From the NCBI GenBank assembly GCA_015494385.1, contig WGBJ01000463.1:1-5761 (forward strand): 5,761 bases of DNA, in the 5' to 3' direction. The notes under the pieces were generated by a model that was given only the letters and a program-made list of their open reading frames with translations, ran no database searches and was not told where the DNA came from. The DNA comes from Marinosulfonomonas sp. Lineage in GTDB: Bacteria > Pseudomonadota > Alphaproteobacteria > Rhodobacterales > Rhodobacteraceae. Position 1 is the first letter of the stretch. The number at the start of each line of letters is the position of its first letter. The translations under genes and the position numbers were made by a program. This document shows, piece by piece, positions 1 through 5,761 of the stretch.

Positions 1-380
1 AGCCCAAGGAACTGCTGCTGCGCCTGAATGCCATTTTGCGGCGGATGCCGGCAGATACGCTCGTCGATCAGGGGCCGAAGATGCTGCATCTGGGGCCGGT
101 GCGTTACAATGTGGAACGCGGCGAGATGTGGCGTGGCGAGGAGCTGGTGCGTCTGACATCGACCGAAAGCGCCTTGATGAAAATCTTTGCCAGTTGCCCG
201 AATGAACCCGTCAGCCGCGCCAAACTGGTCGAGGATCTGGGGCGCGATACCGGACAGGCACAGGAACGCGCGGTGGATGTGCAAATCACCCGCCTGCGCC
301 GCAAGATCGAAACAGACCCCAAACAGCCCCGCTACCTGCAAACCGTACGCGGCGAGGGGTATATGCTGGCCCCGGAATAA
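1..380 (+). CDS. OmpR/PhoB-family response regulator, C-terminal part (5' end outside window)
   Basis: The frame is open from the left edge (first full codon at base 3) to TAA at 378-380, giving 125 residues. The first Met codon inside the window (36) is internal, because the reading PKELLLRLNAILRR before it is the usual end of a receiver domain (alpha-5 and linker). The rest is a complete winged-helix DNA-binding domain: the beta-sheet part around GPVRYNVERGEMWRGEELVRLT (31-52), the helix TSTESALMKIFAS (52-64), the recognition helix ERAVDVQITRLRRKIE (88-103), and the C-terminal hairpin YLQTVRGEGYML (111-122). It would bind DNA as a phosphorylation-controlled dimer. The phospho-acceptor Asp and any partner kinase lie outside the window. 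The text resembles, from memory, PetR-like regulators of Rhodobacterales, but I cannot confirm orthology and assign no symbol. It converges on the nar operon; a regulatory link is not shown. Confidence 0.93.
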   Translation, partial: PKELLLRLNAILRRMPADTLVDQGPKMLHLGPVRYNVERGEMWRGEELVRLTSTESALMKIFASCPNEPVSRAKLVEDLGRDTGQAQERAVDVQITRLRRKIETDPKQPRYLQTVRGEGYMLAPE

Positions 381-415
381 AAAAATGCCGCCCCGAGGAC
401 AGGGGGGCGGCATTT
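379..415 (-). terminator. Intrinsic terminator of the nar operon, probably bidirectional
   Basis: A perfect 12-bp inverted repeat, AAATGCCGCCCC (383-394) and GGGGCGGCATTT (404-415), encloses a 9-nt loop. Read on the minus strand, the stem runs into seven U residues (379-385), so this is a strong Rho-independent terminator 22 nt after the stop codon of the last operon gene. On the plus strand the same stem is followed by only three U residues, so it would end the response regulator transcript less efficiently. The U-tract overlaps the TAA stop (378-380) of the response regulator gene, so one 37-bp element serves both converging genes. Confidence 0.92.
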
Positions 416-437
416 GACAGATCGAATGGCGGCGCTG

Positions 438-1241
438 TTACGCGGCCATATCGATTCCCTTGATTTCGGCCTTTTCCACCAGCTCCTGAACAAATTCGTT
501 CGCGGCACTGGCCCAGGCGGCCTTCTCCAGCATTTCGCCGATCTGCTCTTTGACCTGGTCAAAGGGCAGCACATCGCCCACAGCCTTGGCGTCCAGCCGC
601 AGGATGTGGATGCCGTAACGGGATTTGACAGGCTCGGGGTTGATCACGCCCGGCTCCATCGCATCCATTGCGGCCTCGAATTCCGGCACGGTGTCGCCGG
701 TCACGATCTGACCCAACTGGCCGCCGGACTCGCGCGACGGGCAATCGCTCAGCTCTTTGGCCAATGACGCAAAATCCTTGGGGTTGGAACGCAACGTGGC
801 AAGGGCCGCTTCGGCCTTTTGCAACGCTTCGGCCCAGGCCTCGGTATCGGTCGGATCAGCGGCGAACAGAATGTGCGAAGGTTCGTACAAGGTGGGCGCG
901 CGGAACATATCGGGCTGCGCGTCGTAAACCTTGCGCATATCTTCGTCAGTTGGCACCTTTGGGTTCACCGCCAGATCCAGCAATTCGCGGATCAGCGATT
1001 CATCCTCGGTTTCAAACTTGCCGGGCTCCAGTTCCCTGGGCTGCGGTTGCAGGTCACGCTTGCGCGCCTCTTGCAACAGCAACTCGCGGATCACCAGCGC
1101 CCGGGCACCGTCACGCCAGGCCCAGCCGGGCTTGTCCTTGGGGGCATTGTGGTTCTGGGCCTCTGCCGCGATATCCGCGGCAGAGATTTCTTGTCCGTTC
1201 ACGAAAACATCCGGGAACAGGGGTTTGCGCTCGGTGCTCAT
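438..1241 (-). CDS. PpiC-type (parvulin) peptidyl-prolyl cis-trans isomerase of the nar operon
   Basis: A 267-aa protein expected to isomerise Xaa-Pro bonds. The N-terminal ~110 residues are a helical SurA/NifM-like region. A parvulin domain follows at about 115-217, with SHIL (122-125, His123), SDCPS (165-169, Cys167), GGQLGQ (173-178), VPEFE (185-189, Phe188) and YGIHIL (209-214, His212). These align with the catalytic His, Cys, Phe and His of E. coli parvulin. The position usually held by Met before VPxF is Thr184. No signal peptide or membrane segment is visible, so it should be cytoplasmic, where NarG and NarH are assembled. Its ATG overlaps the narI stop as ATGA (1238-1241) behind a GGAAAG; an upstream in-frame GTG (1289) lacks a Shine-Dalgarno. 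A PpiC-type gene also follows narI in Pseudomonas aeruginosa, which supports a role in nitrate reductase maturation. That role, and the client, are inferred. Confidence 0.93.
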   Translation of the reverse strand: MSTERKPLFPDVFVNGQEISAADIAAEAQNHNAPKDKPGWAWRDGARALVIRELLLQEARKRDLQPQPRELEPGKFETEDESLIRELLDLAVNPKVPTDEDMRKVYDAQPDMFRAPTLYEPSHILFAADPTDTEAWAEALQKAEAALATLRSNPKDFASLAKELSDCPSRESGGQLGQIVTGDTVPEFEAAMDAMEPGVINPEPVKSRYGIHILRLDAKAVGDVLPFDQVKEQIGEMLEKAAWASAANEFVQELVEKAEIKGIDMAA

Positions 1242-1930
1242 TTCGCCGCTTTCCGGCGCGAACGCACGATCTGGTACCCTTTGCGCCACGGAGTCACATA
1301 GCGCACGGGAACCGAGAGCATGTGAACCAGCCGTGTGAAGGGGAACAGCAGGAAGATGGTCAGACCAAGGAAGATGTGCAGCTTGAACACAATCGACACA
1401 TCCTGAATATAGCTGGCCGCATTGCCATCAAAGTAGAAGATACCCTGCGCCCATGACATCAGTTTGAGCATTTCCTCGCCATCCAGATGCTGCATGGAAA
1501 CGATGATCGTGCTAAGACCCAGCACCAGCTGCAACAGCAGCAGGACCAGGATGCCGGTGTCGGCAAAGCTGGAGTTCTTGGCGATCCGTGGATCCCCGAT
1601 ACGACGCATCAGCAGCATCGTGCCGCCAACCAGCGCCATGATACCGGCAATACCACCAGCGGTCATCGCCAGAATTTGCTTGGCTGTGTGGCTGATACCA
1701 AGGGCATCAAACACCCAGACCGGAGTCAGCAAGCCAACCAGATGGCCACCAAAGATGATCAACACGCCCACATGGAACAACACCGAGCCGACAATCAGCT
1801 GTTTGCGGCGCAAAAGCTGGCTGGAGGAGGATTTCCATGTGAAAGGGTCACGTTCATAACGCGCGATCGAGCCGATCAACAGCACCGTTAGCGCAATGTA
1901 GGGGTAAGTTCCGAACAGAAATTGGTTCAT
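1238..1930 (-). CDS. narI: Respiratory nitrate reductase gamma subunit (cytochrome b, quinol oxidase)
   Basis: A 230-aa integral membrane protein that oxidises quinol on the periplasmic side and passes electrons through two b hemes to NarH. Five hydrophobic segments lie at about 8-23, 46-68, 86-108, 125-145 and 182-204, as in E. coli NarI, and the length is typical. The four heme-ligand histidines are present with exact family spacing: His53 and His63 (10 apart), His185 and His203 (18 apart), matching E. coli 56/66 and 187/205. Gly62 before His63 and Lys84 (E. coli Lys86, implicated in quinol binding) are also kept. Other family stretches are RLVHMLSVPVRY (200-211) and QHLDGEEMLKL (147-157). 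The C-terminus is basic (RSRRKAAK), which suits a cytoplasmic end. It starts 12 nt after narJ with GGAG 8 nt upstream, and its TGA overlaps the next ATG. Nothing looks broken. Confidence 0.98.
   Translation of the reverse strand: MNQFLFGTYPYIALTVLLIGSIARYERDPFTWKSSSSQLLRRKQLIVGSVLFHVGVLIIFGGHLVGLLTPVWVFDALGISHTAKQILAMTAGGIAGIMALVGGTMLLMRRIGDPRIAKNSSFADTGILVLLLLQLVLGLSTIIVSMQHLDGEEMLKLMSWAQGIFYFDGNAASYIQDVSIVFKLHIFLGLTIFLLFPFTRLVHMLSVPVRYVTPWRKGYQIVRSRRKAAK
1249..1254 (-). promoter_or_regulatory. Ribosome binding site of the PpiC-type gene
   Basis: GGAAAG on the minus strand lies 7 nt before ATG 1241, inside the narI coding end. It is a moderate Shine-Dalgarno. It favours the ATGA-overlapping start over the GTG at 1289, which has no purine-rich element upstream. 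Ribosomes ending narI could also restart here. Confidence 0.6.
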
Positions 1931-1938
1931 TATTCTGT

Positions 1939-1942
1939 CTCC
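1939..1942 (-). promoter_or_regulatory. Ribosome binding site of narI
   Basis: GGAG on the minus strand lies 8 nt before the narI ATG (1930), within the 12-nt gap that separates it from the narJ TAA (1943-1945). It supports the start used for narI. Confidence 0.7.
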
Positions 1943-2656
1943 TTATTCTGCCACTGGGGGCGCTGTTTCAGGGGGGGCGTTCCGGGGCGTGTCCATTTGG
2001 GCCAGCATATCGCGGACCTGCGGACAACCGGCGTTCGGATCAGGGGCGAAAGTGACTTCGCTTTCTTCCCAAACCTGATCCAGCGCTTCCAGATCGTCAG
2101 GATCGTCTTCCTTCACGGCCAATAGTTCGGCAACAACCGCCTGATCAGCCTGCTGGCCGGAAATGTGCAGGAGGGCGGCAAAGGCCGGCGCATAAATGCT
2201 TTCGCGTCGTGTGAGACGTGTGCGAAGCACTTCCAGTATATGCGCGGCATCGGCCAGCACCTCCCGCGCCTCGTCAATGGGACGCATTGCGAGGAATTCC
2301 AGCAGCACAGGAATATGATCGGGCAGTTCGGTTGACGCGGGTTCAAACCCGGCCGCCCGATAGTTTTCCACCAGATCGACCATCGCCGGGCCCCTGTCAC
2401 GGCTTTCACCGTGAACATGCTCGAACAAGTTCAAGCTGAGGCTGCGCGAGCGGTCAAACAGCCCGACATATGTTTCCTGCAGATCATAGATATCGCTGGT
2501 AGCGATTTCGTTAATCAGCACGGACAGGTCATTGATCAGCTCGGCGGGGAGCAGGTCACCCTGCCCCAACGCCTCGATCAATTCGGCCTTGGCGGCCTGT
2601 AGCTCTTCTGTCGGATAGCTCAGAAGCGCTGATATCGCTTTCAGAGGCATGTGCAT
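1943..2656 (-). CDS. narJ: Nitrate reductase molybdenum cofactor assembly chaperone
   Basis: A 237-aa soluble, mainly helical protein of the NarJ/TorD-type redox chaperone group. It binds apo-NarG in the cytoplasm and allows cofactor insertion and membrane docking; it is not part of the final enzyme. The family signature is clear: YVGLFDRSRSLSLNLFEHVHGESRDRGPAMVDL in two parts (YVGLFDRSRSLS at 63-74, LFEHVHGESRDRG at 77-89), then ELPDHIPVLLEFLA (110-123) and the late VWEESEVTF (195-203). The tail after residue 210 (GCPQVRDMLAQM, then a Pro/Glu-rich end) differs from the E. coli protein as I recall it and is probably lineage-specific. ATG 2656 directly abuts the narH TAA (2657-2659) and has GGGAGG 8 nt upstream. 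A second ATG at 2650 would be 14 nt from that site, so the first is preferred. Its place between narH and narI is the canonical order. Confidence 0.97.
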   Translation of the reverse strand: MHMPLKAISALLSYPTEELQAAKAELIEALGQGDLLPAELINDLSVLINEIATSDIYDLQETYVGLFDRSRSLSLNLFEHVHGESRDRGPAMVDLVENYRAAGFEPASTELPDHIPVLLEFLAMRPIDEAREVLADAAHILEVLRTRLTRRESIYAPAFAALLHISGQQADQAVVAELLAVKEDDPDDLEALDQVWEESEVTFAPDPNAGCPQVRDMLAQMDTPRNAPPETAPPVAE

Positions 2657-4204
2657 TTAAAACACCTCCCGTGCGGCGGCGGGCATCGGCGGAATGTTAA
2701 AGCCTTTGTCCTTTTTCTTGCCGCCGAACATGCTGCCTTGGGAAATACCGGTGGAACAGCCGTTGCCATCGGTAAAGCCACAGCCAGTGCGGATATCCAT
2801 GCCGTCCTCGACCTTTTCGCGGTGCGTTGTCGGCACCACAAAGCGGTCTTCATAGTTGGCGATGGCCATGATGTGATACATGTCCTCGATCAACTCGGTG
2901 GTCAGACCAACCCGTTCTGCGATACCTTCGTCGATCACACCGTCGATGGTTTTGCTGCGCATATAGGCGCGCATGGCCAGCATCCGTTCCAGTGCTGTGA
3001 CCACGGGGGCCTCGTCACCGGCAGTCAGCATGTTGGCCAGATAGCGCACGGGAATACGCAGGGATTTTACATCCGGCATATCGCGGTCCAGCCCGATTGC
3101 GCCGGCTTCGGCGGCATTCTGGATGGGCGACAGTGGCGGGATGTACCAGACCATCGGCAGGGTGCGGTATTCGGGGTGCAGCGGGAAGGCAATCTTCCAG
3201 TCCATCGCCATCTTGTAGACGGGCGATTTCTTGGCGGCTTTGATCCAGTCTGCGGGAACACCGTCGGCAATGGCCTGCGCTTCGACAACGGGGTCATTGG
3301 GGTCAAGGAACATATCAAGCTGTGCCTGATACAGATCCTTTTCTGACGGCGTATTCGCCATTTCCTCGATCCGGTCGGCGTCATACAGGATCACACCCAG
3401 ATAACGGATGCGGCCCACGCAGGTTTCCGAACAAACGGTCGGCATACCGGATTCGATCCGTGGATAGCAGAAGGTACACTTCTCGGACTTGCCGCTTTCC
3501 CAGTTGTAGTAGACCTTTTTGTAAGGACAACCGGATACACACATCCGCCAACCGCGACATTTTTCCTGATCGATCAGAACGATGCCGTCTTCTTCGCGCT
3601 TGTAGATCGCGCCCGAGGGGCAGGATGCGGCACAAGCGGGGTTCAGACAGTGTTCGCAAAGGCGTGGCAAATACATCATGAATGTATTTTCGTATTCGCC
3701 GTAGATTTCCTTTTGAACACCCTCAAAGTTGTAGTCCTTGGACCGTTTGGAGAATTCACCACCCAGGATTTCCTCCCAGTTGGGACCACCGACGATCTTT
3801 TCCATCCGCTCGCCTGTGATCACCGAACGCGGGCGCGCGGTGGGGAAGGCGGGCATGTCTGGGGCCGATTTCAGGTGGTCATAGTCAAAGGTGAACGGCT
3901 CGTAATAGTCGTCAATCTCGGGCAAATCGGGGTTGCCAAAGATTTTCGCCAAGATGCGCCATTTGCTGCCCTGTTTGGGGTGCAGTTTGCCACGTTTGGA
4001 GCGTTCCCAGCCACCATTCCAGCGGGCCTGGTTTTCCCAGTCTTTGGGATAACCGATACCGGGTTTGGTTTCGACGTTGTTGAACCAGGCGTATTCAACA
4101 CCTTCACGACTGGTCCAGACGTTTTTACAGGTAACCGAACAGGTGTGACACCCGATACATTTATCAAGGTTCAGCACCATGCCTATTTGTGCGCGGATTT
4201 TCAT
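2657..4204 (-). CDS. narH: Respiratory nitrate reductase beta subunit (Fe-S electron transfer)
   Basis: A 515-aa cytoplasmic subunit that carries electrons from NarI hemes to NarG through one [3Fe-4S] and three [4Fe-4S] clusters. All four cysteine groups are visible: Cys16/19/22/26 (CIGCHTCSVTC), Cys183/186/191/195 (CEHCLNPACAASC), Cys216/222/226 with Trp219 (CRGWRMCVSGC), and Cys243/246/258/262 (CTFC, CSETC). Trp219 in place of a fourth Cys marks the [3Fe-4S] site and is normal for the family. Positions track E. coli NarH within one residue. The C-terminal half holds the NarH-specific region (WYIPPLSP 353-360, YEDRFVVPTTHRE 451-463) and the conserved GCGFTDGNGC (474-483). The end, SMFGGKKKDKGFNIPPMP (491-508), differs from the E. 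coli tail as I recall it. ATG 4204 overlaps the narG TGA as ATGA, with GGAGG 7 nt upstream. Length is typical and the frame is uninterrupted. Confidence 0.98.
   Translation of the reverse strand: MKIRAQIGMVLNLDKCIGCHTCSVTCKNVWTSREGVEYAWFNNVETKPGIGYPKDWENQARWNGGWERSKRGKLHPKQGSKWRILAKIFGNPDLPEIDDYYEPFTFDYDHLKSAPDMPAFPTARPRSVITGERMEKIVGGPNWEEILGGEFSKRSKDYNFEGVQKEIYGEYENTFMMYLPRLCEHCLNPACAASCPSGAIYKREEDGIVLIDQEKCRGWRMCVSGCPYKKVYYNWESGKSEKCTFCYPRIESGMPTVCSETCVGRIRYLGVILYDADRIEEMANTPSEKDLYQAQLDMFLDPNDPVVEAQAIADGVPADWIKAAKKSPVYKMAMDWKIAFPLHPEYRTLPMVWYIPPLSPIQNAAEAGAIGLDRDMPDVKSLRIPVRYLANMLTAGDEAPVVTALERMLAMRAYMRSKTIDGVIDEGIAERVGLTTELIEDMYHIMAIANYEDRFVVPTTHREKVEDGMDIRTGCGFTDGNGCSTGISQGSMFGGKKKDKGFNIPPMPAAAREVF
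2665..2670 (-). promoter_or_regulatory. Ribosome binding site of narJ
   Basis: GGGAGG (extended GGGAGGTG) on the minus strand sits in the last codons of narH, 8 nt before ATG 2656. It is the strongest Shine-Dalgarno in the window. It decides in favour of ATG 2656 over ATG 2650. Confidence 0.75.
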
Positions 4205-5761
4205 TCTGCTGCCTCCGTAGGTGTGACAGGGGTATCAAGCCAGTCGATTTTCTTCATTTTGCGAACGATCACGAATTCGTCGCGGTTCGAGCCAACTGTA
4301 CCATAGTAGTTGAAGCCATAGGATTGCTGGGCATAGCCGCCAATCATATGTGTCGGTTTCACCGTGGTCCGTGTGACCGAGTTATGGATACCGCCACGGA
4401 TACCCGTGGTTTCGGCGCCGGGTGTATTCACGATCTTTTCCTGGGCGTGATACATATAGATGGTGCCTTGCTTCATCCGCTGGGACACAACAACACGGGC
4501 CGTCAATGCGCCGTTGGCGTTGTATGCCTCGACCCAGTCATTATCGACCAGACCGGCGGTTTTGGCGTCCACTTCGGAAATCCAGACCACAGGGCCACCA
4601 CGGTTCAGTGTCAGCATGTGCAGGTTATCCGAATAGGTCGAGTGGATACCCCATTTCTGGTGCGGCGTGATAAAGTTCAGCACCACATGCGGCTGGCCTT
4701 CGTCCTGATGGATATCAGGGTTGATCGTTTTCAGATCGACCGGAGGACGATAGCTACAGAAGCCTTCACCAAATGCCAGCATCCATTCGTGATCCTGATA
4801 GAGCTGCTGACGACCTGTCAGCGTGCGCCACGGGATCAGCTCGTGAACGTTGGTGTAACCGGCGTTATAGGACACATGTTCGCTTTCGATCCCCGACCAT
4901 GTTGGCGACGAGATAATCTTGCGAGGTTGCGCCGCAATATCGCGGAAACGGATTTTCTCATCCTCTTTGGGCAGGGCCAGATGCGCATGTTCGCGACCTG
5001 TTGCTTTTTCAAGCGCGTTCCATGCTTTCACGGCCACTTCGCCGTTGGTTTCCGGCGCCAGCATCAGGATCATTTCGCAGGCATCAATCGCGGTATCCAG
5101 TTTTGGCATGCCTTTGGACACACCCTCTTCCAGAACCACACCGTTCAGGTCACGCAGGTGCTGAATTTCCACCTTGGTATCCCAACCGATGCCTTTGCCG
5201 CCATTGCCCAGCTTGTCCATCAACGGACCAACCGAGGTATACTTGGCATGGATCTGAGAATAATCCCGCTCGATCTCGATATAGTTCGGCGCGGTCTTGC
5301 CCGGGATCAGGTCGCATTCGCCCTTCTTCCAGTCCTTCACGCGGTCCTGTGCCACTTCCATCGGGCTGTCATGCTGCAACGGCAATTGCACAACGTCGGT
5401 TTCGACACCCAGAATTTCCGGGGCTACTTCGCTAACCGATTTGGCAATACCTTTGAAGATTTCCCAGTCCGTGCGGCTTTCATATGCCGGATCAACCGCC
5501 GCCTGAAGCGGGTGGATGAACGGGTGCATGTCGGATGTGTTCATGTCGTCCTTTTCATACCAGGACGCGGTTGGCAGAACGATATCCGAATAAACCGCGG
5601 TGGTGGACATACGGAAGTCGATGGTCACCAGCAGGTCAAGTTTGCCTTTGGGGGCCTCCTCGTGCCACTTGACCTCTTTGGGCATCCGGCCACCTTCTTC
5701 ACCCAGATCCTTGCCCATCACACCATGATCGGTGCCCAGCAGGTGCTTGATGAAATATTCG
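4201..5761 (-). CDS. narG: Respiratory nitrate reductase alpha subunit, C-terminal 519 residues (5' end outside window)
   Basis: The catalytic subunit reduces nitrate to nitrite at a Mo-bis-MGD cofactor on the cytoplasmic side of the membrane. The frame is open to the right edge, starting EYFIKHLLGTDHGVMGKDLG; the GTG at 5721 is internal. About 700 of roughly 1,240 residues are missing, including the N-terminal Tat-like motif, the FS0 cluster ligands and the Mo-ligand Asp. Visible family stretches, numbered in the fragment, are DFRMSTTAVYSDIVLPTASW (48-67), YEKDDMNTSDMHPFIHP (68-84), DWKKGECDLIPGKTAP (143-158), EDEKIRFRDI (266-275), QPRKIISSPTWSG (278-290), EHVSYNAGYTNVHELIPWRT (294-313), and the molybdopterin-dinucleotide-binding domain from about 358 (VVLNFITPHQKWGIHSTYSD) to 445, then GGIHNSVTR (456-464) and YGFNYYGTVGSNRDEFV (481-497). 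Agreement with E. coli NarG, as recalled, is high throughout, without large indels. It is the first gene of the operon seen here; the promoter, and any narK, must lie further right. Confidence 0.98.
   Translation of the reverse strand, partial: EYFIKHLLGTDHGVMGKDLGEEGGRMPKEVKWHEEAPKGKLDLLVTIDFRMSTTAVYSDIVLPTASWYEKDDMNTSDMHPFIHPLQAAVDPAYESRTDWEIFKGIAKSVSEVAPEILGVETDVVQLPLQHDSPMEVAQDRVKDWKKGECDLIPGKTAPNYIEIERDYSQIHAKYTSVGPLMDKLGNGGKGIGWDTKVEIQHLRDLNGVVLEEGVSKGMPKLDTAIDACEMILMLAPETNGEVAVKAWNALEKATGREHAHLALPKEDEKIRFRDIAAQPRKIISSPTWSGIESEHVSYNAGYTNVHELIPWRTLTGRQQLYQDHEWMLAFGEGFCSYRPPVDLKTINPDIHQDEGQPHVVLNFITPHQKWGIHSTYSDNLHMLTLNRGGPVVWISEVDAKTAGLVDNDWVEAYNANGALTARVVVSQRMKQGTIYMYHAQEKIVNTPGAETTGIRGGIHNSVTRTTVKPTHMIGGYAQQSYGFNYYGTVGSNRDEFVIVRKMKKIDWLDTPVTPTEAAE
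4212..4216 (-). promoter_or_regulatory. Ribosome binding site of narH
   Basis: GGAGG on the minus strand lies 7 nt before ATG 4204, within the last codons of narG. With the ATGA overlap it suggests coupled translation of the alpha and beta subunits. Confidence 0.7.

Noticed and set aside
174..187. FNR/Anr-like sequence TTGAT-GAAA-ATCTT, 8 of 10 consensus positions
   Set aside because: It lies inside the response regulator coding sequence, with no gene start downstream on either strand at a sensible distance. One half-site is imperfect, so it is probably chance.
1242..1289. 16-residue N-terminal extension of the isomerase from a GTG at 1289
   Set aside because: It would overlap narI by 52 nt and has no Shine-Dalgarno. 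ATG 1241 has GGAAAG at 7 nt and the typical ATGA overlap.
668..1456. Long plus-strand open frame (262 codons) antisense to the isomerase gene and narI
   Set aside because: Its product is rich in Arg, Pro and Cys with no recognisable domain. It crosses two well-supported genes and has no clear ribosome binding site. It is a shadow of GC-rich coding on the other strand.
2753..2785. Extra cysteine pair GCGFTDGNGC near the NarH C-terminus, which looked like a possible additional metal site
   Set aside because: The same GCGFTxGxGC stretch occurs, as I recall, in E. coli NarH, so it is a family trait rather than novelty.
3539..3559. Trp219 where a fourth cluster cysteine would be expected in NarH
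   Set aside because: Trp at this place is the normal [3Fe-4S] signature of NarH (Cys-x-x-Trp), not a loss of function.
2651..4306. Plus-strand open frames (2651-3346 and 3650-4306) antisense to narH
   Set aside because: They lie opposite a gene with all four Fe-S cysteine groups and full-length family agreement. Their translations show only codon-mirror composition (His, Gly, Val, Asp rich).

Overview
The window carries the distal part of a respiratory nitrate reductase operon on the minus strand. It faces the 3' end of an OmpR-type response regulator gene on the plus strand. Reading leftwards from the right edge, the operon runs narG (C-terminal ~519 residues only), narH, narJ, narI, then a PpiC-type peptidyl-prolyl isomerase. 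It closes at a strong intrinsic terminator in a 57-bp convergent gap. Essentially all of the window is coding. There is no mobile element, CRISPR array, tRNA or rRNA that I can see.

Host: base composition is fairly GC-rich (mid-to-high 50s percent by eye, not computed). The gene content (membrane-bound NarGHI with a PpiC-type protein after narI) and the character of the response regulator (GPVRYNVERGEMWRGEELVRLT, then ERAVDVQITRLRRKIE) suggest a denitrifying or nitrate-respiring proteobacterium. Most likely it is an alphaproteobacterium of the Rhodobacterales/roseobacter kind. This is inference from remembered family sequences, not from a search.

How the genes work together: NarI is the membrane di-heme cytochrome b that oxidises quinol. 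NarH carries electrons through four Fe-S clusters. NarG reduces nitrate to nitrite at a molybdenum bis-MGD centre. NarJ is the dedicated chaperone that matures the cytoplasmic NarGH before it docks on NarI. The last gene is a cytoplasmic parvulin that probably helps fold or assemble the complex. The junctions are very tight: narG/narH and narI/ppiC overlap by ATGA, narH/narJ abut exactly, and narJ/narI are 12 nt apart. The set therefore looks like one translationally coupled transcript whose promoter lies beyond the right edge.

All catalytic-subunit signatures are intact and I see no frameshift. I found no convincing undescribed system. The points most worth a second look are the parvulin, with an apparent substitution at its active site, and the compact terminator architecture between the convergent genes.
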